Below are positions 45,278 through 53,945 of a DNA stretch of 64,000 bases, piece after piece (within the stretch, counting starts at the first letter, position 1; every line of letters starts with the position of its first letter). The translations under genes were made by a program, and so were the position numbers. The notes below the pieces were generated by a model. The model was not told the origin of the DNA and did not search any database. It saw only the letters and a list, made by a program, of their open reading frames with translations. The stretch is from Clostridia bacterium (lineage in GTDB: Bacteria; Bacillota; Clostridia; Christensenellales; UBA1242), in the NCBI GenBank assembly GCA_017501645.1, contig JAFVWN010000004.1, forward strand, positions 1 through 64,000, written 5' to 3'.

Positions 45278-47134
45278 TTGAAACGAAAAACTAAAGCAAT
45301 ATTAAGTATAGTGTTTGCAATTTTAAGTGTGACAAGTTTATGTTTGTCACTCCTTTTACCAAGCACAAAAGCAGAGCGAGAAAAAGCAATGCAGACAATT
45401 GTTTCTACTGCAACAACAGGAACAGGTGCAAGCACTGCAGATGCGAGCAAAAAGGGTGGAGGAATATTCCTTGAGCCAGACTCACAGTTTACAATGGCTG
45501 GCGGAACAATTTCAGGACACACACGAGATTATGGCGGAGCTGTTTATGTGTCAAACGGTGCAATATTCACAATGACAGGAGGAACAATTTCTTCAAACGG
45601 AGCCACTTTTGGTGGTGCAGTCTATGTTGAGGCTGGTGGAGAGTTTTATTTTCGAGGTGGAACAATTACTCTAAATAATGCCTCGTTTGGTGGAGCAATA
45701 TATATTGAATCTGGTGCAAAATGCTATATTTCAGGAGGAACAATCTCATCAAATACAGGAACAGCAGAGCCTGCAATTTACTATGAAGATGGTGCAACTT
45801 TACAAATAACAGCAGGAACAATTGGACCAAATGAAGTTTCAGGTACTCAAACATTAGAAACTCCAACTTGTACATTGAATGAGGATATAATTACAATAGG
45901 TGAAGTTAGTGGAGCTCTTGGATATAGGGTCGATATAAAAGATGGAACTAATAAAAGCGTATTAAGTTTTGTAACCCAAGAAACACAAATAGACCTAAGT
46001 AACTATGATATAGGAGGAGGAACATTTAATGTTGAAGTAACGGCTATTGGAACTTTTGCTACTTGTAGTGATAAAGCCGTTGTAGAATATTACATTTATA
46101 AAGAAATAACCTTAACAATATGGATTTTAAAGTGGGATTTATCAGGAGAACCAGAAGGTTATGAAAACTTACCGCAAGAACAAGGTGGCATATACCAGAT
46201 TTATTACACTCTTCCTGGGGATATGGAAGAAGAAACTTGTAGTATTTCTGTAAGTTCTGGTTCAGGTGTGGAAATGTCAAATAAATTGTATTTAACGACA
46301 GGAGCGGGAACATCTTGGGCTGAGGTTGTTGAAACATATAAATTAAGACACTATTATGCTCAAGATAGTGGGCACGAGGGTATTTATCCAGCAGGAGAAT
46401 ACTGGAATCAAACAACAGACAACCCTGTATTCACAAAAGATACAGAGATAATATTCTATAAAAAGGTTTGTTTCGACAGCGAAACGCTTGTTGAGTGTTA
46501 TGATGAGAAAAGGAAGAGAAGATACAAGAAGAAACTTAAAGATATTACATACAAAGATAAACTTGTTGTTTGGAATTTCGATAAAGGCTGTTTTGATATA
46601 GCTTCTCCGTTATTTATAACTAAAGAGCAACAAGATAACAGGTATACTGAAGTTACCTTTAGTGATGGTAATGTTGTAAGATATGCAGGTCCAGATGATT
46701 CAAGAAGACACAGAATCCTTAACATAGAGACAGGCAAGTTCGAGTATGTGGGACACGAGGGAACACCTGTTGGAACAAGTACTCTTAATGATAAAGGTGA
46801 AATTGTTAAGGTTGTTAGTATTAAGTTTGTAGATAAGCCAATCAAGTATATGAACATTATAACCAAATATCATATCAACTGTTTTGCTGGCGGAATAATA
46901 GCCTCTGACAGAATGGCAAATATTTATCCAATCAAAGACTTGAAATATGTCAAGGATAACAGACCATTGGCAACATACGAAGATTATCCAGAGATTGAGA
47001 AAGAGTATTTTGATGGATTAAGACTAGCAGAACAACCAAGCAACATAAGAAGAGCAGAGAACGATGTTACATATTACAACAATTACACAGAGTTTGTAAC
47101 AAAGCTTAAAGAAATGTCAAAACCAAGAGATTAA
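45278..47134 (+). CDS. Secreted GGAxY-repeat protein carrying a Hint (intein-like) domain
   Basis: TTG 45278 is preferred (AAGAGG nine bases upstream); ATG 45257 or GTG 45245 lack ribosome sites and would overlap a likely -10 sequence. A signal peptide is followed by five GGAxY beta-helix repeats (residues ~45-185, YGGAVYVSNGAIFTMTGGT). A beta-sandwich-like region and a Hint domain from about C398 to 545 come next. The Hint starts CFDSETLVECYD with YKDKLVVWNFDKG, has VTFSDGNVVRYAG then RRHRIL, and closes with YMNIITKYHINCFAGGIIASD. The final HN of splicing inteins is SD here, and ~75 more residues follow. This fits an autocleaving or non-splicing Hint. It shares its N-terminal module with the proteins at 21862 and 42777. 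Confidence 0.82.
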   Translation: MKRKTKAILSIVFAILSVTSLCLSLLLPSTKAEREKAMQTIVSTATTGTGASTADASKKGGGIFLEPDSQFTMAGGTISGHTRDYGGAVYVSNGAIFTMTGGTISSNGATFGGAVYVEAGGEFYFRGGTITLNNASFGGAIYIESGAKCYISGGTISSNTGTAEPAIYYEDGATLQITAGTIGPNEVSGTQTLETPTCTLNEDIITIGEVSGALGYRVDIKDGTNKSVLSFVTQETQIDLSNYDIGGGTFNVEVTAIGTFATCSDKAVVEYYIYKEITLTIWILKWDLSGEPEGYENLPQEQGGIYQIYYTLPGDMEEETCSISVSSGSGVEMSNKLYLTTGAGTSWAEVVETYKLRHYYAQDSGHEGIYPAGEYWNQTTDNPVFTKDTEIIFYKKVCFDSETLVECYDEKRKRRYKKKLKDITYKDKLVVWNFDKGCFDIASPLFITKEQQDNRYTEVTFSDGNVVRYAGPDDSRRHRILNIETGKFEYVGHEGTPVGTSTLNDKGEIVKVVSIKFVDKPIKYMNIITKYHINCFAGGIIASDRMANIYPIKDLKYVKDNRPLATYEDYPEIEKEYFDGLRLAEQPSNIRRAENDVTYYNNYTEFVTKLKEMSKPRD

Positions 47135-47137
47135 AAC

Positions 47138-47188
47138 AAAGACTGATAGCAAAAAGCCTAAGAGGTGATTTGTATATCAGTCTTTTTG
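47138..47188 (+). terminator. Terminator after the Hint-domain protein gene
   Basis: AAAGACTGATA (47138-47148) pairs perfectly with TATCAGTCTTT (47175-47185), followed by T residues; the loop is long. Confidence 0.75.
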
Positions 47189-47232
47189 TTGTTGAATTTT
47201 TTTGTGGAGAAGTAAAAATATGGCATATAGAT

Positions 47233-47262
47233 TTGATTTTTATATTTTGTTTAGTGTATAAT
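47233..47262 (+). promoter_or_regulatory. Candidate promoter of the patatin-like gene
   Basis: TTGATT and TATAAT are spaced by 18 bp; the ATG at 47289 follows with AGAGGGG as ribosome site. Confidence 0.6.
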
Positions 47263-47288
47263 TTCTTTACAAAAAAAGAGGGGCGTAT

Positions 47289-48170
47289 ATGTTATTCAAA
47301 AAAAAGACAATTGACGAAAGTGGAAAAGTTATAAAAAGAAAAGGCTTGAAAATTGGTATTGCTTTTGGTGGAGGCGGAGCTAGAGGCGTTGGACATATTG
47401 GTGTTGTAAAAGCCCTTGAAGAGCTTGGAATAAAGGCAGATATGGTTGCTGGAACAAGTGCAGGTTCAATGGTTGCTTCGCTTTATGCTACGGGCTATAC
47501 CTCTTCACAGATGATTGAAGAATTAAAGAAACTTAGACCTAAAGATATAAGAGATAGCAAGGTTATTTGGAAGCCATCAAACAGTGAAAACATAGAGCAA
47601 GTTATGAAGAATATATTTGGCAAAGATCTTATGTTTTCGGAGCTTCAAATCCCACTCACAATAGTTGCGGTAGACATTAAGACTGGTGACGAAGCGGACA
47701 TCACTAGTGGTAGTGTTGCAAAGGCAAGTTCTGGAAGTTGTGCAGTTCCTGGGATATTTTCACCTGTTGTATATGAAGATATGCACCTTGTAGATGGTGG
47801 ACTACATAATACAGTGCCTGCTGATGTTGTAAGGTTTATGGGGGCAGATAAGGTTATTGCAGTTGAGGTTAACAGGGCAAGAGGGAATGGTACGGATTCG
47901 TTGAAAACACTTGATGTTCTTAAGACCTCACTAGGAATTATGATGCAGGCGAATGTTAGCCCAAAGCTAGAGTATGCAGACTTAATTATTAAGCCAAATC
48001 TTGAAAGTTACAGTTCAAGTAAAATTGGTGATATTGATGCAATGGTTCAAGAGGGTTATGAAATGGCTATGAGTCACAAAGATGAACTTATTGCTCTTGC
48101 GACAGAAAAACCAAAGAGGAAAGTTAACTCTTTATGGAATAAACTAAATAAGGCAAGGGGAAGAAAGTAG
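47289..48170 (+). CDS. Patatin-like phospholipase / RssA-type esterase
   Basis: The 293-residue protein has the oxyanion motif GIAFGGGGARGVGHIG, the nucleophile elbow GTSAG (Ser57) and the catalytic DGG (Asp169, LVDGGLHNTVPADVV). This is the Ser-Asp dyad of bacterial patatins, which hydrolyse acyl-ester bonds of lipids. There is no signal peptide; the C terminus is basic (KPKRKVNSLWNKLNKARGRK), which may help membrane contact. Substrate is not evident. It may be co-transcribed with the next gene, 41 bases away. Confidence 0.9.
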   Translation: MLFKKKTIDESGKVIKRKGLKIGIAFGGGGARGVGHIGVVKALEELGIKADMVAGTSAGSMVASLYATGYTSSQMIEELKKLRPKDIRDSKVIWKPSNSENIEQVMKNIFGKDLMFSELQIPLTIVAVDIKTGDEADITSGSVAKASSGSCAVPGIFSPVVYEDMHLVDGGLHNTVPADVVRFMGADKVIAVEVNRARGNGTDSLKTLDVLKTSLGIMMQANVSPKLEYADLIIKPNLESYSSSKIGDIDAMVQEGYEMAMSHKDELIALATEKPKRKVNSLWNKLNKARGRK

Positions 48171-48211
48171 TCTTTTTCCTTGTAACTTATTAAAAGAGCG
48201 GAGGTATTAAA

Positions 48212-49513
48212 ATGAGCAAAAGAGAAGAATTTAATAACAAAGTTTCAAAAGTAAAAATAGCACTGATATTAATTATTGGTGTAATATTAGGTGTTTCTTG
48301 TGTTTTCACTAAACAAATCGACAAACTGCTTGGAATAGGAGATAAGGATGCTGGGTTTGTTTCTGGCGAGATTATAGAAAACTCTAAACTCTCAGTACAT
48401 TATATAGATGTTGGGCAGGGTGATAGTACTCTCATTTGCTTGCCAGACGGAAAGACAATGCTAATTGATGTTAGTGTAGCGTCTGCAGGCGATACTGTTG
48501 TTGATTATCTTGAAGCTTTAGAAATTGAGACCATTGATTATTTTGTAGCGACACACTCGGATGCGGATCATATTGGTTCAGTTAAAAAAGTTTTTGAAGC
48601 ATTTGAAATTAAAAATGTTTATAGACCTTTCCAAATTTCTGTAGATAAAAGTGGAGTCCCTACTACTTATGAAAAACTAGGGTCTTATATCACTGACACG
48701 ACTCTTGATTGTAATCAAGTTAGCACAAGCACCTACGCAAAATTTATTGAATGTGCATACACAGAAACTTATAAAGAGGGCGGAGTTACTAAAGAGGCTG
48801 AAGTTTACTGCTTTTATGACGGATTAGTAATTGAGTCTACCGTTCAAGACCAAGAGTATGTGATAGAGTTCTTTGCTCCTCTTGTGGTTAATGGATATTC
48901 AGCATTTGATTATTCTTTAACAGAAACATATGGTTATCCAACAATATCTTATGGAAATAATACAAACAACCATTCACCAGTTATTTTATTTGAGTGTGAC
49001 CAAACCTCATTTATGTTTACTGGTGATGCAGAAAAAGAAGTTGAAGAAGATTTTTTAGCGTCTCTTAATCAGGCAGAAAAGGACAGATTTGAAAACATTG
49101 ATGTTTTTCAAGCTGGTCACCACGGAAGCGATACAAGTAATACTCAAGAACTTTTGAATCTTATAACTCCAACATATGTTGTTGCGAGTTGTGGAGTGGA
49201 TAATCGATACCGCCTCCCTGACGAAGAGGTTGTTAAAAGGATACAAAACTTGCCTCACAGTGTAAATGATTACTTTTTAACAACTGCTGAAAGTGGAAAT
49301 ATTGTTTTTGGATTTAAAGATGATGGCTCTTTAGCTTACACAGCTAACAAGTCAGGAGAAAAACAGGTCACAATTTACTGGTGGGAGATAGCGGTTGGAC
49401 TTTTTGTAGTAATTACTATAATCATAATTAGCGTAAAAGTAACCACAAATAAAAAAGCTACAGCCAAGAGAATTGTGTCTACAACCAAACGGGTTTCTAA
49501 AAAATTCAGGTAA
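48212..49513 (+). CDS. ComEC/Rec2-like metallo-beta-lactamase-fold protein, membrane-tethered
   Basis: The 433-residue protein has an N-terminal membrane helix (IALILIIGVILGVSCVF). An MBL domain of the ComEC C-terminal type follows: LSVHYIDVGQGDSTLICLPDGKTMLIDV, metal motif THSDADHIGS (H115, D117, D119, H120), FMFTGDAEKE and GHHGSDTSNT. A second membrane helix near 390-410 (WWEIAVGLFVVITIIIISV) and a basic tail close it. It lacks the ComEC channel, so DNA uptake by itself is unlikely. Such stand-alone proteins probably act as hydrolases or nucleases outside the membrane. Confidence 0.88.
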   Translation: MSKREEFNNKVSKVKIALILIIGVILGVSCVFTKQIDKLLGIGDKDAGFVSGEIIENSKLSVHYIDVGQGDSTLICLPDGKTMLIDVSVASAGDTVVDYLEALEIETIDYFVATHSDADHIGSVKKVFEAFEIKNVYRPFQISVDKSGVPTTYEKLGSYITDTTLDCNQVSTSTYAKFIECAYTETYKEGGVTKEAEVYCFYDGLVIESTVQDQEYVIEFFAPLVVNGYSAFDYSLTETYGYPTISYGNNTNNHSPVILFECDQTSFMFTGDAEKEVEEDFLASLNQAEKDRFENIDVFQAGHHGSDTSNTQELLNLITPTYVVASCGVDNRYRLPDEEVVKRIQNLPHSVNDYFLTTAESGNIVFGFKDDGSLAYTANKSGEKQVTIYWWEIAVGLFVVITIIIISVKVTTNKKATAKRIVSTTKRVSKKFR

Positions 49514-49565
49514 AAAAACAAGTCTAAAAAATAGGTAAAAATATGTAAAAAATTATCTATTTGTA

Positions 49566-49594
49566 AAAAAGTCCCTTTTTTGAGGGGCTTTTTG
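49566..49594 (+). terminator. Terminator after the MBL-fold gene
   Basis: AAAAGTCCC pairs with GGGGCTTTT (one T-G pair), followed by TT and a T-rich stretch. Confidence 0.75.
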
Positions 49595-49716
49595 CTTTTA
49601 ATTAATTTTGTCTAATTTTTTTAATAATTAAGCTGAATTTTGTAAAATAGTTGAGTTATTGACAAATCAACTTTTTAATTGGGGTTTTGAATAAATTGTG
49701 CAAAGTATACAAAAAA

Positions 49717-49765
49717 ACACAATATCTTGTGGTGTGCCCCCTTTTCTTGACACAATATGTTGTGG
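49717..49765 (+). promoter_or_regulatory. Tandem NrdR boxes upstream of nrdD
   Basis: ACACAATATCTTGTGG (49717-49732) and ACACAATATGTTGTGG (49750-49765) match the known 16-bp NrdR box. Their starts are 33 bp apart, about three helical turns, as in other NrdR-controlled promoters. The second box covers the -35 element. Confidence 0.88.
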
Positions 49766-49776
49766 TTTGCTATTTT
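49747..49776 (+). promoter_or_regulatory. Promoter of the nrdD-trxB-nrdG operon
   Basis: TTGACA (49747-49752) and TATTTT (49771-49776) are spaced by 18 bp; NrdR bound to the second box would block the -35. A leader of ~85 nt runs to the nrdD start. The rest of the 49595-49716 gap shows nothing clear. Confidence 0.7.
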
Positions 49777-49869
49777 AATAATGCGCAAAACAAAGAGCTG
49801 GAATTTATGGAAAGAAAAATTTAGCCTTGATTTTCGCATATATCTATTTATACAAAAGGAGAGGTTATT

Positions 49870-52239
49870 ATGATTACCAAAATAAGAAAAAGAGATGGCA
49901 GACTTGTAGACTATGACATTTCAAAAATTGAAAATGCTATTGCTAAGGCTATGATGAGTTTGGGTGATGGCGAAATTAAGGACTGTAAGAAAATGGCAAA
50001 GATTACTGAGCTTTATCTTACAGAGAAATTTCCAGACGGAATTCCTACAGTAGAGGATATCCAAGATATCGTTGAAGCGGTTCTTATGAAAAACGATTAT
50101 GAAGATGTTGCTAAGGCATACATTATCTATCGCCGTGACCACGAGAAAATTAGAAATATAAATAATACTTTCCTAGACTATAAACAAACTGTAGATAAGT
50201 ATTTGAAACTTGCTGACTGGCGTGTTAAAGAGAACTCTACAGTTACATATTCTGTTGGTGGTCTTATTCTTTCTAACTCAGGTGCAATCACTGCTAACTA
50301 TTGGTTAAGTGATGTTTATGACAAAGAGATTGAACAAGCTCACAAAAATGCAGACATTCATATTCACGACTTAAGTATGCTTACTGGTTACTGTGCTGGT
50401 TGGTCATTAAAGCAACTTATTTTGGAAGGTCTTGGCGGTGTTCCTGGTAAAATCACTAGTGCTCCAGCAAGCCACTTAAGTACTTTATGTAACCAAATGG
50501 TTAACTTCCTTGGTATTATGCAAAATGAATGGGCTGGCGCTCAAGCTTTCTCTTCATTTGATACATATCTTGCTCCATTTGTTAAGGTTGACAACCTTAC
50601 TTATAAAGAAGTTAAACAATGCATCCAATCTTTTGTTTATGGCGTAAACACTCCATCTCGTTGGGGTACTCAAGCTCCATTTACAAACATTACTCTTGAC
50701 TGGACTGTTCCAAGAGACCTTGCTGAGCTTCCTGCTCTTGTTGGTGGTAAGGAACAAAACTTTAAGTATAAAGATTGTGAAAAAGAAATGGCAATGGTTA
50801 ACAAAGCATTCATTGAAATTATGATTGAAGGTGATGCTAATGGCCGTGGTTTCCAATATCCAATCCCAACATACTCAATCACTAAAGACTTTGACTGGAG
50901 TGAAAACGAGAATAACAAACTTCTATTTGAAATGACAACTAAGTATGGTACTCCATATTTCTCTAACTATATCAACAGTGATATGGAACCAAATGATGTA
51001 AGAAGTATGTGTTGCCGTCTTCGTCTTGACCTTAGAGAGTTAAGAAAGAAATCTGGTGGTTACTTTGGTGCTGGTGAAAGTACTGGTTCTATTGGTGTTG
51101 TTACTATCAATATGCCAAGAATTGCATACCTTTCTAAGACTGAAGATGAATTCTTTGACAGACTTACTCATATGATGGATATTTCTGCTCGTAGCTTGAA
51201 GATTAAGAGAGATACAGTTACTAAACTTCTTGAAGCTGGCTTATATCCATATACTAAGAGATATCTTGGTTCATTCAACAACCACTTCTCAACGCTTGGT
51301 CTTGTTGGTATGAATGAGGCTTGTCTAAACGCTATTTGGGTAGGTGAGGACTTAACTCACGAAGAGGCTCAAAAGTTCACACAAAAAGTTCTTAACTTTA
51401 TGCGTGAAAAACTTAGTGATTATCAAGAAATGTACGGAGACCTTTATAACCTTGAAGCAACTCCTGCAGAGTCTACTTCTTTCCGTCTTGCTAAGCACGA
51501 CAGAGAGAGATGGCCTGACATTATTACTGCTTCTAATAACGAAAGTGCTCCTTACTATACAAACTCAAGCCACTTACCAGTAGGCTACACTGAAGATGTG
51601 TTCAAAGCTCTTGATATTCAAGATGATTTGCAAACTCTTTACACTTCTGGTACTGTATTCCATACATTCTTAGGTCAAAAACTTGAGAACTGGCAAGTTA
51701 CTATGAATCTTGTAAGAAAGATTGCAGAAAACTATCATCTTCCATATTACACAATCAGCCCAACATACTCTGTATGTGTGAACCACGGTTATATTGCCGG
51801 TGAACATCACACTTGCCCAGAATGTGGTGGAAGAGCTGAAGTTTACAGCCGTATTACTGGTTACTATCGCCCAGTTGCCAACTGGAATGATGGTAAAGCC
51901 GAAGAGTTTAAAGATAGAAAGGTTTATGACCTTGAAAAGTCTAAACTTGTTAGAGAATGCCCAGTACAAGACAAAAAGGGTTGTGCTTGTGAAGAAGCTC
52001 CTGTTGTTGCAGAAACTTTACTTTTCACAACACCAACTTGCCCTAACTGTAAAATGGCAAAGAAGATTTTAGCAGATAATGGTTTTGATGTTAAGATTGT
52101 TGACGCAACTGAAGACCCAGAACTTGCTAAAAAATATGGAGTTGCAAAAGCTCCAACAATGCTTGTAAATGTTGATGGTAAACTTGCTGTTTATGACAAT
52201 GTTTCAGCTATTAAGAAATTTGTAGAGGAAAATAAATAA
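49870..52239 (+). CDS. nrdD: Anaerobic (class III) ribonucleoside-triphosphate reductase with C-terminal redoxin domain
   Basis: NrdD makes dNTPs from NTPs in anoxic cells using a glycyl radical. The 789-residue protein has an ATP-cone (residues 1-92, ITKIRKRDGRLVDYDISKIENAI) for allosteric control and a catalytic barrel. A zinc-type cysteine region (C636, C649, C652) precedes the radical site RITGYYRP, Gly664. After a cysteine-rich linker (CPVQDKKGCACEE) comes a glutaredoxin/NrdH-like domain (residues ~715-789) with active site TPTCPNC (C724, C727) and KAPTMLVNVDG. Standard NrdD ends near residue 700, so the redoxin is a fusion. AAAGGAGAGG precedes the ATG. Confidence 0.96.
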   Translation: MITKIRKRDGRLVDYDISKIENAIAKAMMSLGDGEIKDCKKMAKITELYLTEKFPDGIPTVEDIQDIVEAVLMKNDYEDVAKAYIIYRRDHEKIRNINNTFLDYKQTVDKYLKLADWRVKENSTVTYSVGGLILSNSGAITANYWLSDVYDKEIEQAHKNADIHIHDLSMLTGYCAGWSLKQLILEGLGGVPGKITSAPASHLSTLCNQMVNFLGIMQNEWAGAQAFSSFDTYLAPFVKVDNLTYKEVKQCIQSFVYGVNTPSRWGTQAPFTNITLDWTVPRDLAELPALVGGKEQNFKYKDCEKEMAMVNKAFIEIMIEGDANGRGFQYPIPTYSITKDFDWSENENNKLLFEMTTKYGTPYFSNYINSDMEPNDVRSMCCRLRLDLRELRKKSGGYFGAGESTGSIGVVTINMPRIAYLSKTEDEFFDRLTHMMDISARSLKIKRDTVTKLLEAGLYPYTKRYLGSFNNHFSTLGLVGMNEACLNAIWVGEDLTHEEAQKFTQKVLNFMREKLSDYQEMYGDLYNLEATPAESTSFRLAKHDRERWPDIITASNNESAPYYTNSSHLPVGYTEDVFKALDIQDDLQTLYTSGTVFHTFLGQKLENWQVTMNLVRKIAENYHLPYYTISPTYSVCVNHGYIAGEHHTCPECGGRAEVYSRITGYYRPVANWNDGKAEEFKDRKVYDLEKSKLVRECPVQDKKGCACEEAPVVAETLLFTTPTCPNCKMAKKILADNGFDVKIVDATEDPELAKKYGVAKAPTMLVNVDGKLAVYDNVSAIKKFVEENK

Positions 52240-52244
52240 CATCC

Positions 52245-53159
52245 ATGTATGATATAATTGTTATTGGCGGAGGGATGGCAGGAATGACTGCCTCCCTTTA
52301 TGCTTTAAGGAATGATAAAAAGGTTTTAATTATTGAAAGAGAAAGTGTTGGTGGGCAAATTTCTCAATCTCCTAAGGTTGAAAATTACCCAACAAAGAAG
52401 ACTGTTAGAGGTGCAGAACTTGCTGATGAGGTGTTTGAACAAATTACCGATTTAGGCGTAGATTTTGAGCTTGAAGATGTTCTTAGTGTGGAAAAAGAGG
52501 GTAATGAATTTATTGTAACCACAAACTATAACACTTATAAGTCAAAAGCTGTAATTCTTGCAACTGGTGTTAAGCATAGGACTTTAGGTATTGCCAAAGA
52601 AGAAAAACTTATTGGCAAAGGTGTTTATTATTGTGCTATTTGTGATGGCCCATTTTTTGCAGGTCAAGAAGTCACTTTAATTGGTGATGCCAATAGTGCA
52701 ATGCAATATGCACTTATGCTTGCTGGATATTGTAAACAAGTCAATATGTTTACACTATTCGACAAGTTTTTTGGAGAAAAGGCTCTTGAAGAAGCTATTA
52801 AGAAGACTCCAAATATAAAAATCACTCAAAATGTAAAAGCAGTAGACCTTATTGGTGAAGATAGCTTAGAGGCTATTGTTTTTGAAAACACAACTGACGG
52901 TTCAAGATTTGAACATAAAACAAATGCTGTGTTTGTTGCAATTGGTCAAATTCCTGACAATAAAAAGTATGAAAACTTAGTTGAACTTGATGATTTTGGA
53001 TATATTGTGGCAAATGAAAACTGTATAACAAGAACTCCTGGACTTTTTGTTGCGGGAGATTGTAGAACAAAAGAGGTTAGGCAGGTGGCAACTGCTGTTG
53101 CAGATGGGGCAATTTCTGCAACAAAAGCTTGTAAGTACTTGTCTACTTTAGAGGGGTAA
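52245..53159 (+). CDS. trxB: Thioredoxin reductase (flavoprotein)
   Basis: The 304-residue protein has the FAD motif IIVIGGGMAGMTASLYALR, the redox-active pair C130-A-I-C133 (YYCAICDGPFF; CATC is usual), a degenerate NADPH loop VTLIGDANSAMQYA and the C-terminal FVAGDCRTKEVRQVATAVADG. The NADPH-site sequence GDANSA departs from the usual GGGNSA, so a ferredoxin-linked variant is possible. It lies six bases after nrdD and probably reduces the NrdD-fused redoxin. Confidence 0.9.
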   Translation: MYDIIVIGGGMAGMTASLYALRNDKKVLIIERESVGGQISQSPKVENYPTKKTVRGAELADEVFEQITDLGVDFELEDVLSVEKEGNEFIVTTNYNTYKSKAVILATGVKHRTLGIAKEEKLIGKGVYYCAICDGPFFAGQEVTLIGDANSAMQYALMLAGYCKQVNMFTLFDKFFGEKALEEAIKKTPNIKITQNVKAVDLIGEDSLEAIVFENTTDGSRFEHKTNAVFVAIGQIPDNKKYENLVELDDFGYIVANENCITRTPGLFVAGDCRTKEVRQVATAVADGAISATKACKYLSTLEG

Positions 53160-53161
53160 AA

Positions 53162-53848
53162 ATGGATATTTACGGACTTGAAAAGCTGTCTCTGGTTGAT
53201 TATGAGGGAATGATGTGTGCAACTGTTTTTACGGGCGGTTGTAACTTTAATTGTCCGTTTTGTCATAATGCTGGGCTGATTCGTAAAGAGGTAGATAAGC
53301 TTGATACCAAAGATGTTCTCAATTATTTAGGTGAAAGAAAAAGACTTCTTGATGCTGTTACTGTAAGTGGGGGAGAACCAACTTTAGAAGAGGGACTTGC
53401 TGACTTTATAAAACAAGTAAAGTGTATGGGGTATAAGGTTAAGCTCGACACAAACGGAACAAGACCAGAAGTTCTAAAAAACTTGATTGAACAAAACTTG
53501 CTTGATTATGTGGCAATGGATATTAAGAATAATTTTGAAGATTATGCTCCAATAACAGGAGTTTGTTTTAATTGGGTTGACAGAGTAAAAGAGAGTTTAA
53601 GAATATTAAAAGACTCTAATGTGAATTACGAACTAAGGACAACACTTGTAAAAGAATACCATAAAATGAATAATATTTTACAACTTAGCGAAGATTTAAA
53701 GGGGGAAAAGGTTTTATATCTTCAAAAGTTTGTAGACAGTGGTAACATAAATCAAGCGGGACTTAGTGAGATTGATAAAGAAACAGCAAAAAAATACCAA
53801 GAAATTCTTCAAAAGAATGTTGAAAAAGTTGTTTTGAGAGGATATTAA
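53162..53848 (+). CDS. nrdG: Anaerobic ribonucleotide reductase-activating radical SAM protein
   Basis: The 228-residue enzyme makes the glycyl radical on NrdD by reductive cleavage of S-adenosylmethionine. The 4Fe-4S motif is GGCNFNCPFCHNAGLI (C27, C31, C34), followed by TVSGGEPTLEEGL and KLDTNGTRPEVL. Length and sequence fit the NrdG2 (TIGR02495) type, not the short NrdG. The start is two bases after the trxB stop. Confidence 0.94.
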   Translation: MDIYGLEKLSLVDYEGMMCATVFTGGCNFNCPFCHNAGLIRKEVDKLDTKDVLNYLGERKRLLDAVTVSGGEPTLEEGLADFIKQVKCMGYKVKLDTNGTRPEVLKNLIEQNLLDYVAMDIKNNFEDYAPITGVCFNWVDRVKESLRILKDSNVNYELRTTLVKEYHKMNNILQLSEDLKGEKVLYLQKFVDSGNINQAGLSEIDKETAKKYQEILQKNVEKVVLRGY

Positions 53849-53850
53849 AA

Positions 53851-53879
53851 AATTGCACCTTTTATTGGTGCAGTTTTTT
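53851..53879 (+). terminator. Terminator of the nrdD operon
   Basis: TTGCACC pairs with GGTGCAG around TTTTATT, followed by six T residues. Confidence 0.8.
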
Positions 53880-53885
53880 ATTTTG

Positions 53886-53915
53886 TTGCATTTGCTATAT
53901 TTTGTATGATATAAT
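53886..53915 (+). promoter_or_regulatory. Candidate promoter of the shikimate-kinase-like gene
   Basis: TTGCAT and TATAAT are spaced by 18 bp, 30 bp before the ATG at 53946. Confidence 0.6.
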
Positions 53916-53945
53916 ATTTATATAAAAATATAGGAGTGCGTACTT

